From Aquimonas sp964586455 (GTDB taxonomy: Bacteria > Pseudomonadota > Gammaproteobacteria > Xanthomonadales > Xanthomonadaceae), in NCBI GenBank assembly GCA_964586455.1, contig CAZPHV010000012.1:1-64000 (forward strand): a DNA stretch of 64,000 nucleotides. The letters run 5' to 3'. Below, piece by piece: positions 28,081 through 37,976 of this stretch. The notes below the pieces were generated by a model that made no database searches, had not been told where the DNA came from, and saw only the letters and a program-made list of their open reading frames with translations. The position numbers were made by a program, and so were the translations under genes. How positions within the stretch are numbered: the stretch's first letter is position 1; each line of letters begins with the position of its first letter.

Positions 28081-29648
28081 GGAGCCTCCCCGGCGGCCGG
28101 CGCCAGCGGTGTGGTCGAACGCAGGCGCGGCGCAGCGGCGTCCACCGCGCGCCGGTAGTCCTGCGTGGAATGCACCTGCTGCGCGGCCTCGCGGCCGTAG
28201 CGCAGCATCGGACTTGCGAACAGGCTGATGCCGATACCGAGCGTGATCAGGGCGGCCACAGCCAGCACTTCCACCCGCGCCGGGCGTGAGGTGGCTTCCT
28301 CTCCCTCGCTGTCCTCATCGGCCTGCACGCCGCCGCTTTTCCAGAACAGTTGGCTGCCGGCGCGCGCCATCGCGATCAGGCTGAGCAGGCTGCAGATCAG
28401 GATCAGTGGCCACAGCCAGGCGGCCTGCGCGTTCTCCATCGATGCCAGCAGGGTGAACTTGCCGATGAAACCCGACAGCGGCGGCAGCCCGACCAGGCTG
28501 ACCGCGATCAGCAGATAGAGCGCGCCGAACAGGCCGCGATTCGGCACCGGCACCAGCGACTTCAGGCTGTCGCCCGCACTGCCGCGGCGACGGCGGATCA
28601 GGTCGGCCAGCAGGAACAGCGCGGCCGCGGCAAAGGTGCTGTGGACCAGGTAGTAGAGGCCGGGCCCGGTACTGGCAGCGGCATCCAGGCCCAGCACGAT
28701 GAACAGCGTCGCCGCCGAACCGACCACCAGATACGCGGCCATTCCGCGCAGGCTGGTGGCTGCGAGCGTGCCGAAGGTGGCAAGCACCAGCGCGATCGCT
28801 CCGGCCGGCAACAGCCAGTCGGCCGCCCAACCCTGCAGTGCGCCGGCGTCTTCGCCGTACAGCAGGGTGTAGACGCGCAGGATCGCGTAGATGCCGAGCT
28901 TGGTCATGATCGCGAACAGGGCGGCCACCGGTGCCGGCGCGCGCGCGTAGGCCTGCGGCAGCCACAGGTACATCGGCAGCAGGGCTGCCTTGGCGCCGAA
29001 CACCACCAGCAGGATGCCGCCCGCGGCGAGGATCAGCCCGTGCTGCTCGACCGGCGCCTGGGCGATGCGTGCGCCCATCTCGTGCATGTTGAGCACGCCG
29101 AGCAGTCCGTACAGCAGACCCAGTGCGACCAGGAACAGGGTCGAAGCAGTCACGTTGAACACGACGTAGTGGAAGCCCACGCGAACGCGCGGGCCGCGCC
29201 CGCCCGACAGCAGCAGGCCATAGCTGGCGATCAGCAGCACTTCGAAGAACACGAACAGGTTGAACAGGTCGGCGGTCAGGAAGGCACCGTTCAAGCCGGC
29301 CAGCTGGAACTGGAACAGGGCGTGGAAGTGCAGGGCGCGGCGGTCCCAGCCTGAGCCTGCATACAGCAGGGCGGCCGCGCCGAGCACGGCGGTGGTGACC
29401 ACCATCAGCGCCGAGAGTCGATCGACCACCAGGCTGATGCCGAGCTGCGCCGGCCAGTCACCGAGCAGGTAGACGCTGACTTCGCCGGTGGTCGCGCTCT
29501 GCAGCAGCAGCCCAGCCACGCCGAGCTGAAGCAGCATCGCCACTGCGGCCAGTACCCGCTGGGCGCTCATGCCTGCGCGCTCGGTCAACAGCAGCAGGGC
29601 GCCGGCCAGCAGCGGCAGCACTACCGGAAGTACGGGCAGATGGTTCAT
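28077..29648 (-). CDS. mrpD: Mrp Na+/H+ antiporter subunit D
   Basis: The 523-residue product has about 14 membrane helices and the proton-antiporter fold shared with complex I subunits NuoM and NuoN. Visible landmarks are LNGAFLTADLFNLFVFFEVLLIASYGLLL, FGAKAALLPMYLWLPQAYARAPAPVAALFAIMTKLGIYA and PLSGFIGKFTLL, which contain the conserved glutamate and lysines of the proton path. It overlaps mrpC and mrpE by four bases. It ends with an acidic then Ala/Pro-rich cytoplasmic tail. Confidence 0.93.
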   Translation of the reverse strand: MNHLPVLPVVLPLLAGALLLLTERAGMSAQRVLAAVAMLLQLGVAGLLLQSATTGEVSVYLLGDWPAQLGISLVVDRLSALMVVTTAVLGAAALLYAGSGWDRRALHFHALFQFQLAGLNGAFLTADLFNLFVFFEVLLIASYGLLLSGGRGPRVRVGFHYVVFNVTASTLFLVALGLLYGLLGVLNMHEMGARIAQAPVEQHGLILAAGGILLVVFGAKAALLPMYLWLPQAYARAPAPVAALFAIMTKLGIYAILRVYTLLYGEDAGALQGWAADWLLPAGAIALVLATFGTLAATSLRGMAAYLVVGSAATLFIVLGLDAAASTGPGLYYLVHSTFAAAALFLLADLIRRRRGSAGDSLKSLVPVPNRGLFGALYLLIAVSLVGLPPLSGFIGKFTLLASMENAQAAWLWPLILICSLLSLIAMARAGSQLFWKSGGVQADEDSEGEEATSRPARVEVLAVAALITLGIGISLFASPMLRYGREAAQQVHSTQDYRRAVDAAAPRLRSTTPLAPAAGEAP

Positions 29649-30013
29649 GCCTCACCTCCGTCGCGACGACCCGCGGGCTCGCGAGCATCGACATGGTCGC
29701 TGTCGTTGTCGCCGCGATTGCGGATCGCCACCACCGCCATGACTGCGGTCATCGCGAAGCTGATGACGATCGCGGTGAGCACCAGCGCCTGCGGCAGCGG
29801 GTCGGTGTGGTTGGCCAGCGTCGGTGCGAGGTCCGAGCGCAGGATCGGCGGCGCTCCGACTCTCAGCCGACCCATCGAGAAGATCAACAGGTTGACCGCG
29901 TACGAAAACAGGGTCATGCCGAGCAGCACGTCAAAGCTGCGCGCGCGCAGCAGCAGATAGATGCCGGTGGCGGTAAGCACGCCGATGGCGCTGGCCAGCG
30001 CGAATTCCATCAT
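29645..30013 (-). CDS. mrpC: Mrp Na+/H+ antiporter subunit C
   Basis: The 122-residue product has three membrane helices, resembling NuoK. The conserved block GMTLFSYAVNLLIFSMG and the pattern DPLPQALVLTAIVISFAMTA are characteristic of MrpC/MnhC. The two codons ATG-ATG at 30013 overlap the mrpA stop. The C-terminal 20 residues are charged and cytoplasmic. Confidence 0.93.
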   Translation of the reverse strand: MMEFALASAIGVLTATGIYLLLRARSFDVLLGMTLFSYAVNLLIFSMGRLRVGAPPILRSDLAPTLANHTDPLPQALVLTAIVISFAMTAVMAVVAIRNRGDNDSDHVDAREPAGRRDGGEA

Positions 30014-32811
30014 GCGCCTTCTCCTTCCGTCTGGTTCACGGGGTGGGCCGCCTGCGCCACGCGCGGACGGCGCACGCTGCCGAGGCTGGCGAGAATCAAC
30101 AGAGCGCCGCCGCAGACCGCGAGCAGAACGCCGATGTCGAATGCGAGCGCCGAGGACAGCGCGAATTTGCCGACGATGGGCAGCTCGACATAGCCGTAGG
30201 CGCTGGTCAGGAACGGATAGCCGAACACCCAGGCGGCGACGCCGGTGGCAGTGGCGATCAGCACGCCCCAGCCGATCGCGGCCGCGTAGTCGAAGCCGAT
30301 GCGCTGCTCCACGTAGCGGCTGCCCGAGAGGATGTACTGAAGGATCAGCGGCGAGACCAGCACCAGGCCAGCGATGAAGCCGCCGCCGGGCTCGTTGTGG
30401 CCGCGCAGGAACAGATACACCGCGGCGGTGAGCGCCAGCGGCAGCAGCAGGCGCGCCATCGTGTTCGGGATCGACAGCCGCTCAGGTGCGCCAGGCTGGA
30501 CCTCATCAGGATTGATCCAGGCGCGCCGCAGCAGGGCGTGCACGACCAGGCCGGCGATGCCGAACACGGTCAGTTCGCCGAGCGTATCGAAGGCGCGGAA
30601 ATCGACCAGGATCACGTTGACCACATTGGTGCCGCCGCCTTCCGGCACCGAGCGGGCAAGGATCTCGCCGGACACGGTCTCGAAGGGGCGGGTGATGATG
30701 GCGTAGACCAAGGCGGTGACGCCGGCGCCGCAGGCCACGGCGATACCGAGGTCGCGCCCGCGCCGTAGCGCGCTGCGCTCGATGGGGCTGTCCGACGGCA
30801 GATAGTTCAGGGCCAGCAGCAGCAGGATCACGCTGACGGTTTCGACCAGCAGCTGGGTCAGCGCGAGATCGGGTGCGGACAGCATCACGAAGGTCAGCGA
30901 GACCAGCAGGCCGGTGCCGCCCAGCACGATCAGTGCGGTCAGGCGGTCACGGTGCAGCACCGGCACGGCGATCGTGGCCGCGACCAGCAGGGCCCACAGC
31001 ACCCAGCCGAACACGGGCATCGGCTGGCCCTCTCCGAAGCCACCGAGGGCAGCGCCGCCGATGAAGGGCGCGGCGCCCAGCACCAGGGCGGACAGCACCA
31101 TCAGCAGCAGGTAGCGCTGCAGGCTGCCGTTCTCGAGGGTGGAAGTCAGCCGGCGGGCGAAGCCGGTCAGCAGGTCGATCTTCCAGTGGAAGGCGGCGAA
31201 GCCCAATGAGCGGCGCACGTCGCGGTGCAGCTTCACGAAGCGGCGCAGGCCGAAGTACAGGGCGATGCCGCCGGCGACCGCGATGAAGCTCATCAGCAGC
31301 GGCAGGTTGAAGCCGTGCCAGACCGCCAGGTAGTAGTCCGGCACGTTGCCGTGGGTGGCGCCGCGCACCGCGGTCTCGAGCACCGGGCCGATCACGAAGG
31401 CCGGGGCGATGCCCACCGCCAGACACAGCAGCACCAGCAGCTCGACCGGCACCCGCATCATCCGCGGTGGCTCGTGCGGTGTCTTGTTGAGGATTTCGGT
31501 GCTGCCGGTGAAGAAGCAGTCGTGCACGAAGCGCAGGCTGTAGGCCACGCTGAAGATGCCGGCCAGCACCGCCACCATCGCCAGCACCCAGCCCATGGTC
31601 GCGTGGCCTTCGATCTGCAGCGTTTCGGCGAAGAACATTTCCTTCGAAAGAAAGCCGTTCAGGAACGGGATGCCGGCCATCGCGAGAGCCGCCACGATCG
31701 CCAGCGTGCTGGTGATCGGCATGGTCTTCAGCAGCCCATGCAGCTTGCGCATGTCGCGGGTGCCGGTCTCGTGGTCGATGATGCCGGCCGCCATGAACAG
31801 TGAGGCCTTGAAGGTGGCGTGGTTGAGGATATGAAACACGCCCGCGACCACCGCCAGTTCGGTGGGCAGGCCGAACAGCAGGGTGATCAGGCCCAGATGC
31901 GAGACGGTCGAGTACGCCAGCAGGCCCTTCAGGTCATGCTGGAAGATCGCCAGGTACGCGCCGGTCAGCAGGGTCGCCGCGCCGAAGCCGGTGACGGTGT
32001 AGAACCACAGGTCGGTGCCCGCCAGTGCGGGGTGCATCCGCGCCAGCAGAAACACGCCCGCCTTCACCATGGTCGCCGAGTGCAGGTAGGCCGAAACCGG
32101 CGTCGGCGCTGCCATCGCGTGCGGCAGCCAGAAGTGGAACGGGAACTGCGCTGACTTGGTGACAACGCCGGCCAGTACCAGCAGGGTCGCGACCGGATAC
32201 AGCGCATGCGCACGGATCGCGTCACCCGCATCCAGCACCGCGTCGAGCTCGTAGCTACCGACGATGTGACCCAGCACCAGCACGCCGGCCAGCAGTGCGA
32301 GACCGCCAGCGCCGGTGATCGCCAGCGCCATGCGCGCGCCCTTGCGGGCGTCGTCGCGATGGCTCCAGAAGCCGATCAGCAGGAAGGAGCTGATCGAGGT
32401 GAGTTCCCAGAAGGTCGCCAGCAGCAGCAGGTTGCCGGCGATCACCATGCCCAACATCGCGCCCATGAACAGCATCAGGTAGGCGAAGAAGCGTGGGGCG
32501 CTGTCCTTGGGCGAGAGGTAGTAGTGCGCGTACAGCACGATCAGCAGGCCGATGCCCAGCACCAGGCCGGCGAACATCCAGGCCAGGCCGTCGATGCGCA
32601 GGGACAGGTTCAGCCCGGCCTCGCTGATCCACGGTGTGAAGCTGCGGATGACTTCGCCATCCATCACCTGCGGGGTGATCGCAGCGAGGATCGCGAGGCC
32701 GGTGAGCGGCCCCAGCGCGGCGATCGAGGCGGCCAGGCCGCGCGGCGCCCGATGGGCAAGCGCGATCAGCAGGGCGCACACGAAGGGCGCAGCGAGCAGG
32801 ATCTCGAGCAT
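30010..32811 (-). CDS. mrpA: Mrp Na+/H+ antiporter subunit A fused to subunit B
   Basis: The 933-residue product has a NuoL-like proton-transport domain (about 1-500; WELTSISSFLLIGFW, TKSAQFPFHFWLPHAMAAPTPVSAYLHSATMVKAGVFLLAR). A MrpA-type C-terminal extension follows (SAPDLALTQLLVETVSVILLLLALN, VDFRAFDTLGELTVFGIAGL), and then an MrpB-like domain from about 790 (LLPLALTAAVYLFLRGHNEPGGGFIAGLV). The A-B fusion explains why only six genes encode the seven-part complex, as in the Pha-type systems of Proteobacteria. It is the first gene of an operon in which every junction overlaps by four bases. The complex exports Na+ (or K+) in exchange for protons. Confidence 0.95.
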   Translation of the reverse strand: MLEILLAAPFVCALLIALAHRAPRGLAASIAALGPLTGLAILAAITPQVMDGEVIRSFTPWISEAGLNLSLRIDGLAWMFAGLVLGIGLLIVLYAHYYLSPKDSAPRFFAYLMLFMGAMLGMVIAGNLLLLATFWELTSISSFLLIGFWSHRDDARKGARMALAITGAGGLALLAGVLVLGHIVGSYELDAVLDAGDAIRAHALYPVATLLVLAGVVTKSAQFPFHFWLPHAMAAPTPVSAYLHSATMVKAGVFLLARMHPALAGTDLWFYTVTGFGAATLLTGAYLAIFQHDLKGLLAYSTVSHLGLITLLFGLPTELAVVAGVFHILNHATFKASLFMAAGIIDHETGTRDMRKLHGLLKTMPITSTLAIVAALAMAGIPFLNGFLSKEMFFAETLQIEGHATMGWVLAMVAVLAGIFSVAYSLRFVHDCFFTGSTEILNKTPHEPPRMMRVPVELLVLLCLAVGIAPAFVIGPVLETAVRGATHGNVPDYYLAVWHGFNLPLLMSFIAVAGGIALYFGLRRFVKLHRDVRRSLGFAAFHWKIDLLTGFARRLTSTLENGSLQRYLLLMVLSALVLGAAPFIGGAALGGFGEGQPMPVFGWVLWALLVAATIAVPVLHRDRLTALIVLGGTGLLVSLTFVMLSAPDLALTQLLVETVSVILLLLALNYLPSDSPIERSALRRGRDLGIAVACGAGVTALVYAIITRPFETVSGEILARSVPEGGGTNVVNVILVDFRAFDTLGELTVFGIAGLVVHALLRRAWINPDEVQPGAPERLSIPNTMARLLLPLALTAAVYLFLRGHNEPGGGFIAGLVLVSPLILQYILSGSRYVEQRIGFDYAAAIGWGVLIATATGVAAWVFGYPFLTSAYGYVELPIVGKFALSSALAFDIGVLLAVCGGALLILASLGSVRRPRVAQAAHPVNQTEGEGA

Positions 32812-32990
32812 GGTGCGATTCCGTATCGGGGGAGGCGTGCGCCTGGCTTTGCGCGGTTGAAATCACCGCTCCACCGCGGGGGCGAAGACCATGCACAGCG
32901 GCCGTAGTCTAGCCCATGGGCGTGAAAGCTCCGCGGGTTTTTCCCTTCGATTCCGGGACTTGCGCGGGGAGCGCGCCCATATAACTGGAG

Positions 32991-33086
32991 AGCGGGGAAT
33001 CGGGATTGGAACGGACGATTGAGGCACCGGTGCAGCGCGAGCACTCAACCGCCGGCCAATTCCGAATCCCCAATCTCGAGTCCCGG
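32991..33086. repeat. GGGATTSGG-type inverted repeat between mrpA and the anion symporter
   Basis: The left arm AGCGGGGAATCGGGATTGG (32991-33009) and the right arm CCGAATCCCCAATCTCGAG (33062-33080) are imperfect inverted copies. The same GGGATTSGGGATTSG unit recurs at 45171-45432. It lies in the 279-bp region upstream of mrpA that also carries its leader; no gene was seen there. Confidence 0.55.
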
Positions 33087-33090
33087 CTCT

Positions 33091-34464
33091 TCACCCATAC
33101 ACCCACCCGCACACCAGCGTGATCACGGCAGCGCCGATCAGGTTCAGCACGGCGCCGTGGCGAAGCATTTCGCGGGCCGGGACCTGGCCGGTACCGAACA
33201 CGATCGCGTTCGGCGCAGTGCCGACCGGCAGCATGAAACTGCAGCTGGCGGCCAGTACGGCGGGGGCCATCAGCACGGCGGGGTCGAGGTCCATGCTGAC
33301 CGCGGTGGCGGCGAGGATCGGCATCATCAGCACCGAGGTGGCTGTGTTGCTGGTGATCTCCGAGAGCAGGCTGATGCTGATCGCGATCAGCGCGATCTTC
33401 AGGAGCAACGGCAGGTCAAGCGCGCCACGCAAGGTCGCCGCCGCGGCATCGGACAGGCCCGAGCTCTGGAACGCCGTGGCGATCGCGATGCCGCCGCCGA
33501 ACAGGATCATCACCCCCCAGGGGATGCGCTCGGCGCTTTTCCAGTCGAGCAACTGGCCGCCGCGGCCGTCGGCGGTGAGCGCCATCGCCACGACCCCGAG
33601 CAGGGCCACGCTGGCGTCGTTCGCGTTCGGCAGATCCAGCCACGCGCGCCAGCCGCCGAACGGCTCGGTGCGGGTCACCCAGGCCAGGGCGACCAGGCCG
33701 AAGATCAGCAGCACACGCTTCTCGGCTGGGCTCCATTCGGGCAGCGCCGGCAGCTCGGCGCGCGGCGAGCCGTGCAGGCCGCGCGCCAGCCACAGTGCCG
33801 CGAGCGGCAGCATCAGCAGCACGGTCGGCACGCCGAAGAGCATCCAGTCGGAAAAACCGAGCGGCGTGCCGGTGGTCTGTCCGTAGACCTGCATGAACAC
33901 CAGGTTCGGCGGCGAGCCCAGCGGCGTGCCGAGACCGCCGATGCTGGCGCCGTAGCAGATCGCCAGCAGTAGCGGAATCGCCAGTCGGCGGTCCGGATAG
34001 GTCTGCAGGATCGCCAGTGCGACCGGCACCAGCATCAGGGTGGTCGCAGTGTTCGACAGCCACATGCTGCACAGGCCGGCGGCCGCGGCAAAGCCGAACA
34101 CCAGCGCGCGTCCGCCACCGCCGCCAAAGGCTCTGACCATGCCAAGCGCCAGCCGCCGATGCGCGCCGGCCTGCTCCAGCGCTTTGGACAGCATCGAGCC
34201 GCCGACCAGCAGCAGGATCAGTTCATTGCCATACGCTTCTGCGACCTGCCGCGCGCTCAGCACGCCGGCGAGCGGGAACAGCGCCAGCGGCAGCAGCGCG
34301 GTAATCGCATGCGGCGCGGCTTCAAGCATCCACCACGCCGCGCACCAGACCGTGACCGCAAGCGTGAAGCTGGCGGCTCCGGACAGGCCGAGGTGTGGAC
34401 CCAGCTGCAGCGAGAGTGCGGCCAGCAGGGGGCCGCTCAGCAGTCGTGCGGTCTGCGCAGTCAT
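33091..34464 (-). CDS. DASS/SLC13 family Na+:anion (dicarboxylate or sulfate) symporter
   Basis: The 457-residue product has about 12 hydrophobic segments. Two copies of the SNT-type signature are visible: LCSMWLSNTATTLMLVPVALAIL near 130 and LLSEITSNTATSVLMMPILAA near 375. The two SNT motifs bind Na+ and the carboxylate in this family, and the re-entrant loops GTPLGSPPN and LPVGTAPNAIVFGTG are also present. It therefore imports dicarboxylates (or sulfate) using the Na+ gradient. It lies upstream of, and on the same strand as, the Na+-exporting Mrp operon, but 279 bp and a repeat separate them, so they are probably transcribed separately. Confidence 0.9.
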   Translation of the reverse strand: MTAQTARLLSGPLLAALSLQLGPHLGLSGAASFTLAVTVWCAAWWMLEAAPHAITALLPLALFPLAGVLSARQVAEAYGNELILLLVGGSMLSKALEQAGAHRRLALGMVRAFGGGGGRALVFGFAAAAGLCSMWLSNTATTLMLVPVALAILQTYPDRRLAIPLLLAICYGASIGGLGTPLGSPPNLVFMQVYGQTTGTPLGFSDWMLFGVPTVLLMLPLAALWLARGLHGSPRAELPALPEWSPAEKRVLLIFGLVALAWVTRTEPFGGWRAWLDLPNANDASVALLGVVAMALTADGRGGQLLDWKSAERIPWGVMILFGGGIAIATAFQSSGLSDAAAATLRGALDLPLLLKIALIAISISLLSEITSNTATSVLMMPILAATAVSMDLDPAVLMAPAVLAASCSFMLPVGTAPNAIVFGTGQVPAREMLRHGAVLNLIGAAVITLVCGWVYG

Positions 34465-34724
34465 GCGTGGGGATCGTCGAAAGGGACCGCACTGTAGCCG
34501 CAGCCGAGCACTGAGAAAAACCCGATCGGCAACTGCGGCCGGCTCTGGCCGCCCGTGACGGCAACGCGCCGTATGAACTCCGCGGTCATCGGGCGCGCGG
34601 AACTACCTTCGAGTTCGCGCAGCGTACATGGCCACAAACGCTGGGAGGCGCGCTCGCTACGGCCTTTGGACTCTCCGCACGCTTGCGGCTCTGACGGCGC
34701 ACCTGCGCATGCCATGCTTGTTCG

Positions 34725-35633
34725 ATGACGAATATCCCAAGGCCCTCGCGCTGGCTGGTGTTCGGCGGTAGCGGTGCCGTCGGACGCTTCCTGCTGCCCG
34801 CTCTTGTTGCCGCGGGCTGCGAGGTGCTGGCGATGAGTCGATCGCCGAAAGACTCGGGCCAGGCCTGCGTGCGCTGGCTGCAGGGTTCGCTGGAGGACGC
34901 GCCGGCACTGGACGCGCTGCTCGACGGCGGCGCGCGCTTCGACGTGCTGTGCAGCCTTGGGCCGCTGGATGCATTTTCGGTGTGGCTTGCGCGGCATCCG
35001 CCGGCCTGTGCGACGCGGGTACTGGCGCTGTCTTCGTTGAGTGCGGAATGGAAGCGCAGCTCGCCGAACCCTGACGAGCGCGCACTGGCACGCACGCTGG
35101 TCGACAGCGAACAACTGCTGATGGACGTCTGCGCCGCCCACAAGGCACCGGCGACGGTCCTGCGCTGCGGCCTGATCCATGGTGCAGCTATCGACCGCAG
35201 CCTCAGCCCGCTGCTGCGTTGGGCGCGCAAGTACCCGTTGGTGTGGCCGCGCGCTGCCCAGGGTCTGCGTCAGCCAGTACATGCCCGTGACCTTGCGCGT
35301 GCAGTGCTGGCTGCGGCCGGGATGCCCGAAGTTGCGCAGCGGGTGCTGTGCTTGCCAGGACCGGAAGCGCTTTCGTTTCCGCAGATGTTGCAGCGCACCT
35401 TGGTCGTGGAGGGGACGTCGGGGCGGGTGCTACCGGTTCCCTTGCCCGGAGTTTTCGCCGTGGCTTCTCTTCTAGCGCGCGTGCAGGGGCGCGCGGGAGC
35501 GCGTGCAGCGACACTTCGGCGCCTCTTTTTGGACCAGTTGAGCCCCTGTGAAGATTGGGCGTTGCTTGGTATTCCACTGCACGAACTGAGCCGTGTTGGC
35601 GCAGCAACGGAGAATCAATTCCAGAACCGATGA
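34725..35633 (+). CDS. NAD(P)-binding SDR-type epimerase/reductase
   Basis: The 302-residue product has an N-terminal Rossmann fold starting WLVFGGSGAVGRFLLPALVAAGCEV, with the nucleotide-binding GGSGAVGR. A middle segment (VLALSSLSAEWKRS) corresponds to the atypical SDR core, but no YxxxK catalytic pair is evident. It therefore belongs with NAD-dependent epimerase-like or NmrA-like proteins that may bind a cofactor without being classical dehydrogenases. It is divergent from the symporter and ends 155 bp before the lipase gene. Substrate unknown. Confidence 0.78.
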   Translation: MTNIPRPSRWLVFGGSGAVGRFLLPALVAAGCEVLAMSRSPKDSGQACVRWLQGSLEDAPALDALLDGGARFDVLCSLGPLDAFSVWLARHPPACATRVLALSSLSAEWKRSSPNPDERALARTLVDSEQLLMDVCAAHKAPATVLRCGLIHGAAIDRSLSPLLRWARKYPLVWPRAAQGLRQPVHARDLARAVLAAAGMPEVAQRVLCLPGPEALSFPQMLQRTLVVEGTSGRVLPVPLPGVFAVASLLARVQGRAGARAATLRRLFLDQLSPCEDWALLGIPLHELSRVGAATENQFQNR

Positions 35634-35718
35634 GGTCAGGAATTGCCAATCGTGATGCGGCTTCGCGGAGTTTGCTGCGATGCACCATCAGCGGTTGCCC
35701 CGCCCATACGCCGCAGCA

Positions 35719-35748
35719 TTGCCATCCTTGATTGGCGCTGGCTACAGT
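35719..35748 (+). promoter_or_regulatory. Probable sigma-70 promoter of the lipase-DUF1302-DUF1329 module
   Basis: TTGCCA (35719-35724) and TACAGT (35743-35748) are separated by 18 bases and lie 41 nt upstream of the lipase start codon. Each box differs from consensus at two positions or fewer. It is the only promoter-like sequence recognised in the 155-bp intergenic region. Confidence 0.5.
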
Positions 35749-35788
35749 AGCTGCGCCCCAACCCCCGATAACCAGAAAGGACACGAAC

Positions 35789-37954
35789 ATGCAGGCTCGA
35801 TTGACCCTGGCATTGGCGCTGTCGGTTTCGCTGCTCGCAGGCTGCAGCGGCTCTTCCAACAGTCCACGCGCGGTGCCGGTAACACCGGCGACCAACAACA
35901 ACGGAACACCGGTCGCAGGCGTCATCACCGCCCGTTTCGATCCTTCCGCCGGCGTGATTCCGACGCCTAACAACCTGTTGCTGTCGGGCACGACCGACCT
36001 GACCCTCAACATTCCGCTGCCGGCGGGCGCCAACCCGAACAATTTCGGTGATCCGCAGGTGGCAGTGAACACCCTGGACGGCTGGAGCACCACCGCGCCG
36101 TGGTCGTTCTCGTTCAGCGACGCGCCAATCGCATCTTCGGTGGTGCCGGGCCAGAGCGTGCGTCTGTTCGAGGTGACCCTGACCGGGCCAGGCGGTGGCG
36201 TGACCGGTGTCGTGCGCGAGCTGCAGCCCGGCGTCGACTTTGTGACCGCCCCGCAGAGCAGCGATGCCACCGGACGCAGCTGGGCGATCGTGCCGCTGAA
36301 GCCGCTGAAACAGCTGACCTCGTACATGACAGTGCTGACCACCGGCATCCGTGACAGCCGGGGCAATGACGCCACGCCTGCGCAGGCCTACTTCCTTAGC
36401 AAGCGCACCACTCCGTTGTGCGTGGGTGGCGTCAGCCAGGATCCGCTGCTGCCGAACGCGACCGCCTGCGGCCTGGAGCCGCTGCGTCAGCTGCACGGTT
36501 CGCATCTCGCCGCCGCCGCCGCCGCCGGCGTCAATCGCGACAGCGTGGTACTCAGCTGGGTCGCGACCACGCAGAGCATCACCCCCGTGCTGCAGGCGGT
36601 GCGTTCGATCACCCAGCCGGGTGCGGTCACTGTGGCGCCATCGGGTCTCAACACCTCGATCGCCGGCCTGCCCCCGATCGCCGATATCTACGTCGGCACT
36701 CTGCGTGTTCCCTACTACCTGTCGGCGCCCAGCCAGGCCAACCCGACCGCGCCTTTGAACAGCTTCTGGCGCGCGGCTCCGGGCGCCTATGTGCCGCCCT
36801 TCAACCAGGCCGGCCTGAGCCCTGTCTCGACCAACATCACCTTCGCCAATCCGATCCCGGTGGCGACCGGCAATGAGACCATTCCGGTGCTGATGACTGT
36901 GCCGAACGCCGCCTCGGGCCGCACCAAGCCGGCCGCAGGCTGGCCGGTGGCGATCTACCAGCACGGCATCACTCGCAACCGCAGCGACGCGCTGGCGGTT
37001 TCGGCCACCCTGGCAGCTCAGGGTTTTGCGGTGGTGGCGATTGATCTGCCGCTGCACGGCCTGCCTTCCAACAACCCGCTGGCGATCGGCAATACGCCCT
37101 TCGGTGCGGTGGCCCGCGAGCGCACCTTCGGCGTCGACTACATCAACAACGCGACCGGTGCAGCAGGCCCGGATGGCGTTGCGGACGACTCCGGTGCGCA
37201 CATGATCAACCTGACCTCGCTGCTGACCTCGCGCGACAATCTGCGTCAGGGCGTGGCGGACCTGTTCGTGCTGGCGCGGACGATCCCCAATATCGACCTC
37301 GACGGCAACGGCGCGGGTGATCTCGATGCGTCGCGTGTGGCCTACGTCGGTCAGTCGCTCGGCGCGATCGTCGGCACGCCCTTCATCGCACTGGAGTCGA
37401 CCGTCAATGTTGCAGTGCTTTCGGTGCCGGGCGGCGGCATCGCGCGCATGCTGGAAGCCTCGCCGACTTTCGGCCCACGCATCCGTGCTGGTCTGGCTGC
37501 GGCCGCGGGTCTGCAGCCCAACACGCCATCCTACGACCAGTTCTTCGGTGCGACTCAGCAGATCATCGACCCGGCCGATCCGATCAACTACGGCTTCGCT
37601 TCGGCCACCAACGCGATCCTGCTGCACGAAGTCGTCGGTGACGGCGCCAGCGTGCTGCCCGATCAGGTGATCCCGAATGCAGTCGCCGGTGCGCCACTTT
37701 CGGGAACCGAGCCCATGATTCGGGCCCTTGGTCTTGAGTCGCTGATCCCGCAGGGAACGGGGACCACGCTAATTCAGCGCCAGAACGGTATTCGCGGAGC
37801 GGTTCGATTCATCGCCGGTGACCACGGCTCACTGCTGAGCCCGGTCGCCTCGGCAGCCGCGACCGTCGAAATGCAGACTCAGATGGCTGCGATGCTGGTG
37901 TCGTCGGGTCAGCAGACCCAGATCACCAATGCCGCTGTCGTGCGCGCTCAATAA
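35789..37954 (+). CDS. VolA/Pla-1/cef-like lipase, outer-membrane lipoprotein
   Basis: The 721-residue product has a lipoprotein signal (LLAGC, Cys18) followed by a low-complexity linker. The N-terminal part (about 35-330) has Ig-like strands ending in VLMTVPNAASGR. The C-terminal part is an alpha/beta hydrolase: the oxyanion region QHGITRNRSD, then the nucleophile elbow GQSLGA with Ser523. This arrangement fits the extracellular lipases of the Pla-1/cef/VolA group; VolA of Vibrio cholerae is a surface lipoprotein that cleaves lysophosphatidylcholine. The ATG at 35789 with AAAGGA upstream is preferred to a frame starting at 35732. The following four genes are on the same strand at 22-29 nt spacing (apart from the assembly gap), so its product probably supplies lipid to that module. 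Confidence 0.8.
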   Translation: MQARLTLALALSVSLLAGCSGSSNSPRAVPVTPATNNNGTPVAGVITARFDPSAGVIPTPNNLLLSGTTDLTLNIPLPAGANPNNFGDPQVAVNTLDGWSTTAPWSFSFSDAPIASSVVPGQSVRLFEVTLTGPGGGVTGVVRELQPGVDFVTAPQSSDATGRSWAIVPLKPLKQLTSYMTVLTTGIRDSRGNDATPAQAYFLSKRTTPLCVGGVSQDPLLPNATACGLEPLRQLHGSHLAAAAAAGVNRDSVVLSWVATTQSITPVLQAVRSITQPGAVTVAPSGLNTSIAGLPPIADIYVGTLRVPYYLSAPSQANPTAPLNSFWRAAPGAYVPPFNQAGLSPVSTNITFANPIPVATGNETIPVLMTVPNAASGRTKPAAGWPVAIYQHGITRNRSDALAVSATLAAQGFAVVAIDLPLHGLPSNNPLAIGNTPFGAVARERTFGVDYINNATGAAGPDGVADDSGAHMINLTSLLTSRDNLRQGVADLFVLARTIPNIDLDGNGAGDLDASRVAYVGQSLGAIVGTPFIALESTVNVAVLSVPGGGIARMLEASPTFGPRIRAGLAAAAGLQPNTPSYDQFFGATQQIIDPADPINYGFASATNAILLHEVVGDGASVLPDQVIPNAVAGAPLSGTEPMIRALGLESLIPQGTGTTLIQRQNGIRGAVRFIAGDHGSLLSPVASAAATVEMQTQMAAMLVSSGQQTQITNAAVVRAQ

Positions 37955-37976
37955 GCCGGATAACGAGGATTCTGAA

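Noticed and set aside
35636..37627. Antisense open frame of about 660 codons over the lipase gene
   Set aside because: Arg/His/Gln-rich shadow of the lipase; no start signal and no motif.
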